The translations under genes and the position numbers were made by a program. The notes under the pieces are model-generated. The model was not told where the DNA came from, searched no databases, and saw nothing but the letters and a program-made list of their open reading frames with translations. Below are positions 1-11,639 of a stretch of 64,000 bases of DNA, piece after piece. How positions within the stretch are numbered: the first letter of the stretch is position 1; each line of letters starts with the position of its first letter. The DNA comes from Boesenbergia rotunda. Lineage: Eukaryota; Streptophyta; Magnoliopsida; Zingiberales; Zingiberaceae. The stretch covers positions 558,001-622,000 of the forward strand of contig JAGFNQ010000872.1 in the NCBI GenBank assembly GCA_024364735.1, written 5' to 3'.

Positions 1-337
1 ATAACTTGCAACAACTGCTTTGGGTCTGAATGGGCTCGAGATAATGACGATGGCAAAAGAAGAACGAAACTATTAGTCTTGTATAGTTTGCTGAGTTGAT
101 GCTAGATGATCTTCCTCCTGATTTATCATTTGACAATATTTTGAAATCGATGATAAATTTTTTTAACCTGTGACGACTGATACGAGATTTGTTGGATTTT
201 TAAATTATTTTTAGGATATTATTCTTTTTGTAATTTTTGTGTTTTCCATTTTTAGGATATTTTTGATAATTTTTAATTTTATATTTTAAATCCGTTTAAA
301 ATGTTTAGGATTGCGGAGTTGGGATTTTTTTCTTTCT

Positions 338-403
338 TTGGGTTAGCATTTGAATCTATATAAATATCTATTGGGTTAGCATTTGAATCTATATAAATAT
401 CTA
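338..403. repeat. 33-bp direct tandem duplication
   Basis: Two adjacent copies of a 33-bp unit beginning TTGGGTTAGCATTTG, at 338-370 and 371-403, appear identical. No coding context is visible. The surrounding 1-660 is AT-rich DNA in which I see no gene. Confidence 0.9.
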
Positions 404-507
404 TTTAGCGATTAAGAAACTAATTATACAATGATTTTTTTTCTTATCTCCTTCTAAATTTCTCATTCTCAGCAATTCACAAGATAATCATGCTATCTGA
501 CGTAAAA

Positions 508-589
508 ACAACACTTATTGATTAGCTTTATGTCTGCCATTTGAACTTACAACACTTATTTATTAGCTTTATGTCTGCCATTTGAACTT
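508..589. repeat. 41-bp direct tandem duplication
   Basis: Two adjacent copies of a 41-bp unit beginning ACAACACTTATT (508-548 and 549-589) differ by about one base. This is the second young tandem duplication within 250 bp. Confidence 0.9.
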
Positions 590-659
590 TGAACTGAGCA
601 GAGTTGGCTTGAGATTTCTGAAAAGAATGGGATGAGTTAGTCGAGGTCTGTTCCGCTCT

Positions 660-910
660 AGCTTAATTAGAGGTGTAAATAAGCTAAGTCGCTCATTAAC
701 TATTCGGGTTTCAGTTCGAAAAAAATTTGTTCGAGTATGTTCGATTAAGTTAACGAGCTCAGCTCGAGCATGATTTCGAATTCGAAAACATTATCAAGCC
801 GAGCTTAAGCTTAATAGTATTTGGTTCGTAAGCTTGCGAACATATTTGTTTAGAGGCTCAGGAACGTGTTAGTTAAAAGGCTCGTAAACATGTTCATTAA
901 GAGGCTCATT
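660..910. repeat. GCTCG/CGAGC-rich dispersed repeat, possibly a hAT-type MITE end
   Basis: The stretch is dense in GAGCTC, GCTCGAG and AGGCTCGT motifs and begins TAGAGGTGTAAAT. This resembles the start of short plant hAT-derived repeats. No paired terminal repeat or target duplication could be located, so the boundaries and family are guesses. Confidence 0.3.
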
Positions 911-913
911 TAT

Positions 914-915
<2 letters not shown>

Positions 916-949
<34 letters not shown>
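916..949. repeat. (AT)n microsatellite
   Basis: An uninterrupted AT dinucleotide run of about 34 bp lies next to the left end of the MITE at 961. Confidence 0.95.
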
Positions 950-950
<1 letters not shown>

Positions 951-960
951 CTAAAGAGCT

Positions 961-1221
961 ATGATAGGGAGAGTGAAAATGGGAGAGTGAATGGTAGAGT
1001 GAATGATGTGCCACTTGAGTAAATGATGTGGCATTTTACATGCACACGTCCGATTATCGCTTGGGTACCATTAACGGCCTTCAGCCGCCGCCTCGAATCA
1101 AACTATACCCTGGGGAGCACGGTGAACCCGTCGAAGATCGTTGCATGCAAAGTGTCACGTCATTCACTCAACCATTATCACTCTCCTATTTTCACTCTTC
1201 TATTTTCACTCTCCCTATCAT
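961..1221. mobile_element. MITE with 20-bp perfect terminal inverted repeats
   Basis: Positions 961-980 (ATGATAGGGAGAGTGAAAAT) are the exact reverse complement of 1202-1221, and weaker inverted similarity continues inward (GAGAGTGAATG against CACTCTC blocks). The 261-bp element has no coding capacity, which fits a non-autonomous MITE. A second partial end lies just outside, at 1256-1290 (CACTCTCCTATTTTCA then TGCATGCAACGATC), and repeats internal MITE sequence around 1137-1153 in inverted form. I could not define the target-site duplication. Confidence 0.6.
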
Positions 1222-1290
1222 TTTTTAAAACTAAATATCATATAAATAACTAAATATCACTCTCCTATTTTCATTGCATGCAACGATCGC

Positions 1291-2196
1291 TGCCTCTTCA
1301 TCGGATAGAGCTGTCGGAGCCTTAGCCAACCATCTACTCTCGTGTTGGTTCTGATCCAGAGTGTGTGTCCTTGCGGAAACCCCTTTTCTTGTCGGAAGTT
1401 GGAGAAAGAATAAGGTGAAGTTCATCGGAGAAGATGATGGTAACTTTGACACAAGGTGAAGTTAAATTGCAGGGTGTCTGAATTGTGCAATTAATCAGGT
1501 GAAGTTAACATTAGTTGTGCACAAGTTTTCATGTGTCTGAATTGCACAAGTTAACATTAGTTGTGTCTGAATTACACAAGTTAACATTACTTGTGCAATT
1601 TAAACTTATGATAATAGACTTCGCCTGAATCAGGTGATGTTTGCACAAGGTGAAGTTAAACTTGTGCAAAACATAAGTTAATCTGAATTCCTAGGTAGCT
1701 GAATGTAACTGGGTGTCTAAATTGCAGGGTGTCTGAATTCCTTTCCCTTCTTTTGCCCTGATGGTTTATTGATTTTGATCTAGAACTTGTTTTTGAACTA
1801 GTTATTGCTGTTATGTCTGGTTTTTGAATTAGGTATTGCCCTTTACACAGTCACCATGATCTTGATGCACCTTTTATATTCTGAAACCTTTCATATATTA
1901 TTCTTTATTAACTGAGAGATGTCTATTGATATCTTAGGACTCAGTTTTAATGTCACAGCCAGATCTAATTCTTACCGTACAGATCTAAACTAATTTTATT
2001 TTCTGGAGCTAAGCGGATGTTAGCTTGTAGAATATAAAATATTCTCAAAATTTTAAACATTTTATTTTAACAATCACTTAGTTAAATGGGTTCGAAGTCT
2101 TGCTGGTGGATAACCAAGATTTGGACTAGTTGTCCTTTTCTTTAGCTTGTATCTCTAATGAGAAGACTTACCTGTTTGTATGTTTTGTTCTTTCAG
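1291..2196. other. Non-coding stretch with degenerate short repeats
   Basis: No gene is seen. Between about 1450 and 1740 the phrases GTGTCTGAATT, CACAAGTTAACATTA and AGGTGAAGTTAA recur several times as an imperfect tandem family. The rest is AT-rich and leads into the acceptor of the adenosine kinase fragment at 2197. Confidence 0.6.
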
Positions 2197-3004
2197 ATAT
2201 GACATCAAGATAAATAATGCAATTTTGGCGGAGGAAAAGCATTTGCCTATGTAGGTTCCTCTTAATATGATTGTTCGAGTGTCTTGACCTTGCAGATTAT
2301 TTGGTTCCTTTTATTGTCGCCTAGGACACAAGTTGAATGCCAATATTTCTTTTTCTTACCGTTTGTATAATGTCATACTAGCAATTATTGTCTTTCCCTT
2401 TGTTATCATTCACTTCTATCAACCTATGGTAATTGACGTTTCATTTATTCTCTATCTTCCATTTGATGAACCAAAATTTTTAATCTTCCTTGATTTTGGA
2501 CCAGGTTTGATGAGTTGGTTGCAAAATCTAATGTTGAATACATTGCTGGAGGTAATGCATATCATTAGATGTTAATAATGCTAGAGGCTTGTGCATAGTA
2601 TCTTCATCTTTGCTAATTTATCTTTTTAGGAGCGACTCAAAATTCAATAAGGGTTGCTCAGGTAGGTATTATTGTGAGTATCATATATATTCATTGGAGA
2701 ATATTGTGAATGCTAACAGTGTCACTGCTGCATTGTTTATAGTGGATGCTACAAATTCCTGGTGCAACAAGCTACATGGGATGCATTGGGAAGGACAAAT
2801 TTGGAGAGGAAATGAAGAAAAATTCAAATGCTGCAGGTGTTAATGTAAATCTACCCTTGCTGGCTTATTTTGCTTGCTATTTTATCATTCTTCTATATGG
2901 TTCTCTACTAGATATTCTCTTGGCTTCATTTATTAGGTTCACTATTACGAGGATAAAACTGTTCCAACTGGTACATGTGTTGTCCGTGTTGTTGGTGGTG
3001 AAAG
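2197..3004 (+). pseudogene. ADK: Adenosine kinase gene fragment (five consecutive internal exons with introns)
   Basis: Spliced exons 2197-2250, 2505-2551, 2630-2661, 2743-2844 and 2937-3004 give one open frame of about 100 codons matching the N-terminal part of plant adenosine kinase (ATP + adenosine to AMP + ADP; cytosolic salvage). Recognisable blocks are YDIKINNAILAEEKHLP, NVEYIAGGATQNSIRVAQ, the MLQIPGATSYMGCIGKDK segment and HYYEDKTVPTGTC. Every internal junction has GT...AG (donors GTAGGT, GTAATG, GTAGGT, GTAAAT, GTAAAT) and phases are consistent. The initiator exon is not found upstream, and the next exon (usually beginning SLIANLSAANC) is absent after 3004. The catalytic C-terminal half is therefore missing and no kinase can be made. 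Retained introns show a copied genomic segment, not a retrocopy. It lies between a MITE and a CACTA-like end, so capture by a transposon is possible. Confidence 0.88.
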
Positions 3005-3227
3005 GTAAATTCTGTTTCTTCCTTCTCCTGTATATCGATTCTTATGATTAAAACAAACTTCTTTCTTATATCATATATGTTTTATCATTTTTTAATTGTA
3101 GGATACCCAGAATTCTCATATAATTTGAAGTTTATGTGTACAACTTGAGTTTTGATTGTTGTACCAATTTGCTGATATAAGCACCAGTAGAAATATAGAA
3201 TGATAGAAAATTTATAGTTAGTTATAA

Positions 3228-3300
3228 AGGCATCCAGTTGTATTATCTAGATTCAGGAGGCATCCAGTTATATTATCTAGATTCAGGAGGCATCCAGTTA
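3228..3300. repeat. 30-bp tandem repeat, about 2.4 copies
   Basis: The unit begins AGGCATCCAGTT and starts at 3228, 3258 and 3288. The surrounding 3005-3890 is AT-rich with no gene visible. A short duplication of AAATTAGTGTGGTGGT also occurs at about 3779-3823. Confidence 0.85.
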
Positions 3301-3889
3301 CATTCAAACTTTTGCATTTAAACTTCTGCATGATAGGTTTTGTTTTTATTATATGCTTTGGTTTATGATTGAGATAAACTATTATAGTTAGATGAATCTA
3401 ATGTATTTTGTATGTTTGCATAAAAGTTTGCAGGAACAATGAAGAATCAATATTATCAACAATTCGAATATGATGATATCAAAAGAGAATGGAGTGAATT
3501 CGTCTACTCATATGTAGGTGTCTAAATTGGTGGTGTACTTAGGATACATATTTTGTTCTTTCATTTTGGATTTTGGATATACTTGTGATATGTATTTTGG
3601 TTATATATACTTGTGGATTTGTGGATATATACTTGTCCATTATTTATCATTTTGAATGGATAATTATTCATTTAATTAATGCATTTAAGTTGTATATATA
3701 TATATTGAAATATTATTGTATAATAAAATATTGTTTAATTTTAATAAAATTAAAATATTTTTTTCTTCACTCTGTTATTAAATTAGTGTGGTGGTGCTCT
3801 TTTATTAAATTAGTGTGGTGGTAATCGACAATTACTTTATTAAATTAAAATTATATTATAATAAAATATGATTATTTACTTCAATAATA

Positions 3890-4337
3890 AAATTTGATGG
3901 TGAAGTAACATAATACTACATACTTCGATAAATATAAATACTGGCGAAGTTATAAAATATATTTGCTTCGACAATTAATATAAACTGTGAAGTTATATAT
4001 CATCTATTACTTCGTCACATTACAAAACTACTAAAGCAACAGATATTTTTTTACTTCGACAATCAATTTAAATTGTAAAGTTATATATCATTGATTGCTT
4101 CAGTACTTTACAAAACCAACGAAGTAAAAGACAAGTTTTTACTTCAGAATCGGTTCAAATCTGAACCGGTTTGTCTCTTTGAACCGGTAAAAGACTTCGC
4201 TATTTTCATGGATATGACTTCGGTGATATGACGAAGTAAAATAATACCCTTTTACTTCACATGCGTCTACTTCGGTAATTATCTATTTATGACTTCGGTG
4301 AATATACGAAGTAAATTAAGGAAATTCTACTAGTAAA
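3890..4337 (+). mobile_element. Subterminal region and right end of a CACTA-like (En/Spm) transposon
   Basis: About a dozen short ACTTCG/CGAAGT motifs occur in both orientations, often as pairs (TGACTTCGGTGATATGACG, TACTTCGGTAATT). This is typical of CACTA subterminal repeats that bind transposase. The block ends in TTCTACTAGTA at about 4327-4337, one base from the CACTAGTAGAA type of terminus read in reverse. Copia coding sequence begins directly after it. The other terminus is not recognised in the window, so the size of the element, and whether it contains the adenosine kinase fragment, is unknown. Confidence 0.5.
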
Positions 4338-7300
4338 TGTTACAAGAAGCAGAATAAGAATAAAAGGTCAGGTGAAAATCGAGGGGAAAAACCAGAGAAG
4401 TTCGGTGAGGCTGATGTTGCCAAAAATCACAGTGATGGTGAACTTCTCGTTGCATCTGATGTTGATTTGAAGCAGAGTGAGGAATGAATTCTTGATTCTG
4501 GTTACACGTTTCATGTGTCCCAATTAGGACTGGTTTTCAACATATGAAATGGTTTCAAGTAGTGCTGTTTTAATGGACAATAATGCATCCTGCAGAATCG
4601 CTGGTATTGGTATTGTTAGAATTAAGATGTTTGATGGTGTCATTCGGACACTTGGTGATGTGTGGTACGTCCCTGATATGAACAGAAATATGATCTCTTT
4701 GAGTACTCTTGATTCTAAAGGGTATAAGTACACTGGTGAAAGTGGAGTTGTGAAGGCCAGTAAAGGGTTTCTTGTTGTGATGAAGGGACTGAGAAAAATC
4801 GCCAGTTTATATGTTCTGCAGGGATCCACAGTAATAAGTGATGTTGCCGTCGCAAGCTCGTCTATGTCTGATTCTATTGTTACAAGGCTTTGGCATATGC
4901 GTTTGGGTCATATGAGTGAAAATGACATGGTTGAATTGAGCAAGAGAGGACTCCTTGTGGTCAAAGTATTACAAAGCTAAAGTTCTGTAAGCACTGTATT
5001 TTTGGCAAGCAGAAAAGAGTCAAGTTCTCAGTTGGCATTCATAACACAAAGGGTACGCTAGACTACATTCACTCTGATTTGTGGGGGCCTTCTAGAGTAC
5101 CATCTAAAGGTAGTGCGCTCTATATGTTGACTATTATTGATGATTTCTCAAGAAAAGTTTGAGCATTCTTTTTAAAACATAAGAGTGATGTTTTTACTAC
5201 CTTTAAGGAGTGAAAGGTCATGATTGAGAAGCAGATAGGGAGGCAATTGAAGCATCTTCGAACTGATAACGGATTGGAGTTTTGTTCTGATGAGTTTAAT
5301 GCCTTATGCAGAGTTGAAGGTATTGTGATGCATCATACAGTTCGGCGTACTCCTCAACAAAATGGTGTAGCAGAGAGGATGAACAGGACTTTGATGGAGA
5401 AGGTGCGTTGTATGCTCCTTAGTGCTGGGCTACCGAAGTTTTTCTAGGCAGAAGCCGCTGTGTATGTCTGTTATCTTGTCAATCGCTCTCCATCAACTGC
5501 TATTAAAAGGAAAACTTCACAAGGGATATGGTCTGGTACTCCCGCTAGTTATTCTGATTTGTGAATTTTTGGATGTCCTGCGTATGCTCATGTTAATAAT
5601 GGGAAGTTGGAGTCTCGTTCGGTGAAGTGCATATTTATAGGGTTTAGACAAGGAGTGAAGAGATACAAACTTTGGTGTCCAGAGATCGAGAAAGTCATCA
5701 TCAGTAGAGATGTTGTCTTTGATGAGACTAGCATGTTTTAGGGGTCTCCATCTAAAACTCCTTCTGAGGAAGATAAACAGAAGACAAGCACACAGGTGGA
5801 GATTGAGATTGTACCAATATCTATAGAGATTACTCCAGAGCCTATTTTAGATGTCGTGGATGGAACGAGCTCATCACAAGCACCTTCACAATATTCCATT
5901 GCGAAAGATAGGCCTTGGAGGGAAATTAGACGCCCTCAGAGATATGCAAAGGTTGTTTTAGTCGCTTATGCTTTAAACGTGGTTGAGGAGATTGATTCTG
6001 GTGAAGAACCTGAGACGTATTCAGAAGCAATTAGTTGCGATAATTTTGATAAGTGAATGATTGCTATGCGGGAGGAGATGAAGTCACTTAGTAAGAACGA
6101 CACATGGGACTTGATGAAATTACCTGATGGTAAGAAAGTTGTTCGCTGCAAGTGGATATTTAAAAGAAAAGAGGGAATACCGGGAGTTGAAGAAGCCAGG
6201 TACAAAGCCAGACTAGTTGCTAAAGGCTTCAGTCAGATTCCAGGAATAGACTTCACAGATATATTTTCCCCAATTGTAAAGCATAGTACTATTCGAGCCT
6301 TCCTTCATATTGTGGTCATACATGACTTTGAGCTGCAGCCGCTGGATGTGAAGATAGCATTCTTGCATGGGGTACTTGAGGAAGACATCAATATGTAACA
6401 ACTAGAAGGTTTTGAAGTCTTAAGAAAAGAGGATTTTGTCTGCTTGCTGAAAAAACCCCTTTATGGTCTGAAGCAGTCACCTAGGTAATGATATAAAAGG
6501 TTTGATTCATTTATGATCACTTATGATTTCAAAAGAAGCAGCTATAACAATTGTGCCTACTTTAAGGAGACTGATGATGGATCGGTTGTTTATCTGATCT
6601 TATATGTTGATGATATGTTGATTGCGGCCAATAATAAGGAAGAGATAAGAAAGGTCAAAGCCCAACTAAGTAAAGAATTCAAGATGAAAGATTTGGGAGC
6701 TGCAAAGAAAATACTTGGGATGGAGATTCTGAGAGACACAAAGACAGGTAAATTATATCTAAGTCAGAAATTGTATATTGAGAAAGTACTTCATCGGTTT
6801 AACATGCATACTGCCAAGTCTATTAGTACTCTGTTAGCTACACACTTTAGACTTTCAGCTGATTTATGACCGCAGTCAGATGATGAGGTTGATTATATGT
6901 CACGGGTTCCAATTCTAGTGCAGTGGGATCTCTTATGTATGTTATGGTTTGTACATACCCAGATTTATCACATACAGTGAGTGTAGTTAGTAGATACATG
7001 GCAAATCCTGACAAAGAACATTAGAAGGCAGTTAGTGGATTTTCAGATACTTACGAAGGACTTCTGATATTTATTTGCATTTTGAGAGTAATAGAGATGC
7101 AGTTATTGGATATGTTGATTCTGACTTTGCAGGTGACATTGATAAAAGAAGAACACTTACGGGGTACGTGTTCACTGTTGGTGGTTGTGCTATCAGTTGG
7201 AAAGTTACTTTGTAGAATACAGTTGCTTTGTCCACTACAGAGGCTGAATATATGGCTATTACAAAAGCTTGTAAGGAAGCTATTTGGTTAAAAGGACTCT

Positions 7301-7560
7301 TCAGTGAGCTTAGTGAAGACTTGCAGATTAATACAATCTTTTGTGATAGTCAAAGTATCATTTTTCTCATGAAGGATCAAATGTTTCATGAGAGGACAAA
7401 TCACATTAATGTGAGGTATCACTTTATACGTGATGTTATTGCTTGTGGTGATATTGTTGTGAGGAAGGTCAGTACTTATGATAATCCTGCTGATATGATG
7501 ACTAAGTCACTCCCTGTAACCAAGTTTAAGCATTGTTTGGACTTGGTTGGTGCTAGATGA
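4338..7560 (+). pseudogene. Degenerate copia gag-pol polyprotein (protease, integrase, RT, RNase H)
   Basis: The reading starts just C-terminal to the gag zinc knuckle. The protease motif ILDSG lies at about 4490, preceded by a stop where Trp is usual. GAG-pre-integrase (LWHMRLGHMSENDM) is at about 4890-4930. The integrase core has its acidic residues in YIHSDLWGP (about 5065), LRTDNGLEF (about 5265) and QQNGVAERMNRT (about 5360). RT (about 6057-6870) contains WIFKRKEG, the block around AFLHGVLEED and an intact LYVDDML active site at about 6603. RNase H spans about 7080-7560 and ends HCLDLVGAR. In-frame stops at about 4487, 5161, 5212, 5445 and 6485-6490 mostly replace Trp or Gln codons, and there are several frame changes. 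The family's role is reverse transcription and integration; this copy cannot produce active protein. Confidence 0.93.
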
Positions 7561-7642
7561 TGAGATTTGCTAGTGGGGCTTTTGTGGAAGAGGAGGAGAA
7601 TGTTCTTTTGAAGATTTGTGGAATTCGTGTCAAAGTGGAGAT

Positions 7643-7987
7643 TGTTAGAGTTTGGTGACCCAAATTTAGTTTGATCCGCCCAAAAAGATCGCGTTGCAAC
7701 ATATATGGTGAAAACTAAATCATGAAGGAAAAATTAGGGCTCTGTGGTGATAGCGGAGGAACCCACCACTGAGGCACGGGCGGTATGGATTGTTCCCTAT
7801 TTAAATGACTTATTATTATTAGGGTTTTATATGATTATTAGGGCTTTGAGCCGCCGACTTTGTATTCCATCGTTCATAGTGATTTTTCTCCTCTGCCCGT
7901 GGTTTTTCTCGCGTCAAGAGTTTTCCACGTAAATCTTATGTGTTATCTATTATTTTTGTTGTCGGTTTTCATCATAATCTTGTAACA
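7643..7987 (+). repeat. 3' LTR of the copia element at 4338
   Basis: The 345-bp segment begins TGTTAGAG after the purine-rich GTCAAAGTGGAGAT and ends TTGTAACA, giving a TGTTA...TAACA LTR boundary. No 5' partner is in the window. Confidence 0.75.
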
Positions 7988-8876
7988 TATATAATATATA
8001 ATTTAAAATTCTTTATCATATATTGAAATATAAAAGTTCGGTTATTGATACTGAATGGTTGCATAGGGAGTAGACTTCTATCTCTGATAACAAACTAGTG
8101 ATAGGGCATGCAAGAATAAGTGATTTTGTCCCCTATAAATGACAAACGGTCCCTAATGGTCAGTCATATATGACCTAGTTTCCAAATTGTAATGACATGA
8201 TTAAATTGAGCATACAATTTTTGTTATGATAAAGTAGATTGGGTAATATTGTACTTGGATCGATCCGTCCGATCTCATAAAAATTTTCTATCGGTTATCA
8301 GATTAAATTAAGATGTATCATGACGGACGGTCTAAAAATCTAATATACTATAATTACACATCCTATTTAAAGAAAAAATTTAAAATTTTTTATAATTAAA
8401 GATCAAATTATAAATATTTTCAAAAATAATTAATTGATTTTTCGCTGCAACATGACCCTGAAGCACATATCTTTCAAACACCTCGTCACACGATTTCCAT
8501 GTTATGTTGGTCCATAGGGAGAAATCAGTTCCCGCGGATATTTGAGTTGATATTCGGAATTAATCATATAAAAATAAGAGTTGAATCTTCAAAGGAATAA
8601 TCTTGAGAAATAAAGTCTCTATCAATTTACTTCCCTTCTAAATTCAGGATGGATTTAAAGGGGCACTGAAGTTGAACACATCATGCACCTTCTGCCACGT
8701 AAAGGTAGACGGCAACATTTTTTAAATGATGGATAAAGCTAAATATAATTAAATAAATTATCTTTCTAATTAAATTATATTTTATTTTTCAAATATATAT
8801 GGGCACCCAATCATACCAAATTTTAAAATTTTGAACGTGTTGATATATCCTGGCATGGGTGACTGAATGGAGTTTC
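7988..8876. other. AT-rich intergenic stretch
   Basis: No open reading frame, RNA gene or transposon end is recognised between the two copia elements. Confidence 0.6.
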
Positions 8877-9328
8877 TGAAGACATATCGCTATTCAATAT
8901 TTTGACGACAAATCGAAATTCAATGTTTGACGATAGATCGAAATCTAATTCTAAATACGACAAATGACAAATAAATATAATAGATATAATTAGGTGTTAG
9001 AATTACCTGGAGCGGAAGACATCATCGAATCCATGATTTTCTATGTGAGAGTTCAAGCGGCAGAGAGTAACTCCTCCTATCACCTCGTCAATCACAAAAA
9101 AACCGTCGTCATTTCAATGGGGCAACAGCCACTTTATATTAGGGTTAGGAGTAGGGGCCTCTGCAGATTAGAAAAAAAAATGGGTCAAGCCTGCCCATTA
9201 TAGCCAAGCCCAATAACAATAACCAAATAACACCATATTCACATGATTTGACATCTAATTAATCTAGAGTATAATCAAAATATATAATTAAATTATTTAT
9301 GCTAGACCGCGACATAAAATATCCAACA
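8877..9328 (-). repeat. 3' LTR of minus-strand copia
   Basis: On the plus strand it runs from TGAAGACATATCG to ATATCCAACA, that is TG...CA in either orientation. It aligns along its length with 14657-15078, with small indels; the latter lacks about 30 bp. Confidence 0.92.
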
Positions 9329-9341
9329 TTCTCCCATTTGG
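9329..9341 (-). promoter_or_regulatory. Polypurine tract (plus-strand primer) of copia 8877-15078
   Basis: On the minus strand CCAAATGGGAGAA directly precedes the TGTTGG start of the 3' LTR. This is the usual place and composition of the tract that primes second-strand synthesis. Confidence 0.75.
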
Positions 9342-9705
9342 ACAGCATAAATAAATGCATTATGATATACCAGATTAATCAACAATATGTGGCCACAACA
9401 AGATGCCAAAATAAGCCAACACAAACCACGAAAGAAAAGGTCCAAAATGGAACTACAAACATCCTAACAATGCAGAAAATCACACTCGAAGGAATAATGA
9501 TATCATACATCGCACGACACTTGTATCCAGTGACCCAACAACGAAGTGGAATATGGATAAATGAGAAAGCACAACAAAATGACATGTCAAAATTTAAACA
9601 AAAGTGCTATTCCCAACAAATGGCCCAAGCATCGGCCCAAGATGCTATATGATAACAACAAGATTGAGACTGGGTCCAAAATGTCTCCAGAATATGCCAT
9701 CACAG

Positions 9706-9735
9706 TATATATATATATATACACACACACACACA
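9706..9735. repeat. (TA)n(CA)n compound microsatellite
   Basis: A TA run of about 16 bp passes into a CA run of about 15 bp, inside the 3' non-coding part of the copia element. The rest of 9342-10000 has no recognised coding sequence. Confidence 0.9.
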
Positions 9736-10002
9736 ACAATAATTATAATAATAAAAGTTGTACAGACTAATCATATGGCAAAAAAAAAAATAGCAACAAT
9801 AGCTATTTATTTGAACAATGTCTCAAATATTACGAGTATGAAGTCATAACAAAATGTAAACATAAACTCCCACTAATCCAAAATATCAAAAGACTTCACT
9901 ACACCCATACGGGTCACATGGTCAACAAAGGCTTTAACAGTTATGCCTTTTGTTAGGGGATCAGCAACATTTAGCTCTGTAGGGATATGCTTGACAATAG
10001 TT

Positions 10003-11564
10003 TTAGTCTTGGATCTTCTCTCTTACAAACATAAACTTTGTCTCAAAGTGTTTTGTCCTCTTTGAGCTCTTATTATTAAGAGAGAAACTTACTACAGCAG
10101 AGTTATCACAATATATAGTAAGAGGTCTAGAGATACTCTCCACAAAATCAAACTCAGCAATAAAGTTTCTCAACCATATCGCTTGACGTGTGGCCACATA
10201 ACAAGCTATATACTCTGCTTCCATGGTTGATGTAGCTGTAAGAGCCTGCTTGACACTCTTCCAAGAAATAGCTCCTCCAGCTAACATGAATACATAACCT
10301 GATGTGGACTTATGATCATCTGGGCAACCACCATAATCAGAATCAGAATAACCTGTTACCTCAAGATGATTTGATCTCCTATATGTGATCATATAAGTTT
10401 TGTACCTTTCAGATACCTCAAAACACGTTTTACGGCCTGCCAATGTGCCACACCAGGTTTACTTAAGTATCTCCCAAGTACACCAACAACAAAAGCAATA
10501 TCAGGACGTGTATAAACTTGAGCATACATAAGGCTGCCAACAGCGGAAGAATATGAAATTTTCTTCATATTTGCCATTTTGCTTTCAGTTTGAGGACACT
10601 GATCATTGGACAACTTCTCACCCTTTTGAATTGCTGCAACACAGTGATTACAAGATTGCATATTGAACCGGTTCAAGATTCTATCAATATATCCTTGTTG
10701 AGACAAACCAAGGATACCACGACATCTATCACGATGAATCTCAATGCACAAAACAAAAAATGCATCACCAAGGTCTTTCATATCAAAATGAGTCGTAAGC
10801 ATCTGTTTAGTCTTATTCAGAAAACTCACATCATTACTAGCCAAAAGGATATCATGAACATAAAGAACAAGAATAACAAATTTTCTCCCACTCCTTTTTA
10901 GATAAATGCACTGATCAACTGTATTTTCTTCAAAACCAAGAGAATTTATAATATGATCAAACTTTAAGTACCACTGTCTAGAAGCTTGTTTTAAACCATA
11001 AATAGATCGTTTCAATTTGCAAACCATGTGCTCCTTACCACTTTCAACAAAACCATCAGGTTGATCCATATAGACATCCTCAAATAAATCTCCATTCAAG
11101 AATGCTGTCTTAACATCCATTTGATGAAGCTCTAAATCAAAATGAGCAACTAAGGCCATCACAACACGAAAAGAGTCTTTAGTAGAGATAGGAGAGAACG
11201 TCTCTTTGTAATCTATGCCTTCTCTCTGGTTGTACCCTTTAGCAACAAGTCTGGCCTTGTACCTCTCTATCTCTCCTTTAGCATCATGTTTGGTCTTAAA
11301 TTCCCATTTACAACTAACAGATTTGCAACCTTCGGGCAATACCACCAAATCCCAAACATCATTCTTTCGCATAGAAGCTAATTCATCTTCCATAGCAACC
11401 AGCCACTGTGAACTATGAGAGTCAGAAATGACTTTATGGAAAGTAATAGGGTTAGAATCCCCAACACATGTAAAATCATGTTCCTGCAAATAAACAACAT
11501 AATCCTTGAACCTAGTAGACCCAGTAAACGTGGGAACACGTTGAGATCGCCTCAATTGAGGCAT
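10003..11564 (-). pseudogene. Copia reverse transcriptase and RNase H
   Basis: The RT segment (10389-11564) reads from the WLVAMEDELASMRKNDVWDL block through KARLVAKGYNQREGIDY, KTAFLNGDLFEDVYM and SIYGLKQASRQWY. The catalytic box reads LYVHDILLA instead of the usual YVDD: one essential Asp has become His, so the polymerase should be dead. RNase H continues in another frame (10003-10443), with SDSDYGGCPDDHKSTSGYVF and MEAEYIACYVATRQAIWL, so a frameshift lies near 10390-10440. Copia RT and RNase H make the DNA copy of the element inside virus-like particles. Long open stretches elsewhere suggest moderate age. Confidence 0.95.
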
Positions 11565-11639
11565 AGTAACATCAGGGTTCTGACATCATGTCAGCATGCA
11601 TATCAACATAGCATATAACATCAGGTTCTGACATCATAG

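Larger units (their letters stand above)
4338..7987 (+). mobile_element. Ty1/copia retrotransposon, 5'-truncated, with 3' LTR
   Basis: Copia order is preserved: end of gag, protease, integrase, RT, RNase H, polypurine tract, LTR. The 5' LTR and most of gag are missing because the sequence starts abruptly next to a CACTA-like end at 4337. The 3' LTR is 7643-7987. Many stops and frameshifts make it non-functional. Confidence 0.93.

Noticed and set aside
2333..2575. 80-codon hydrophobic frame resembling a small membrane protein
   Set aside because: It runs through the intron between adenosine kinase exons; the hydrophobicity comes from T-rich intron DNA.
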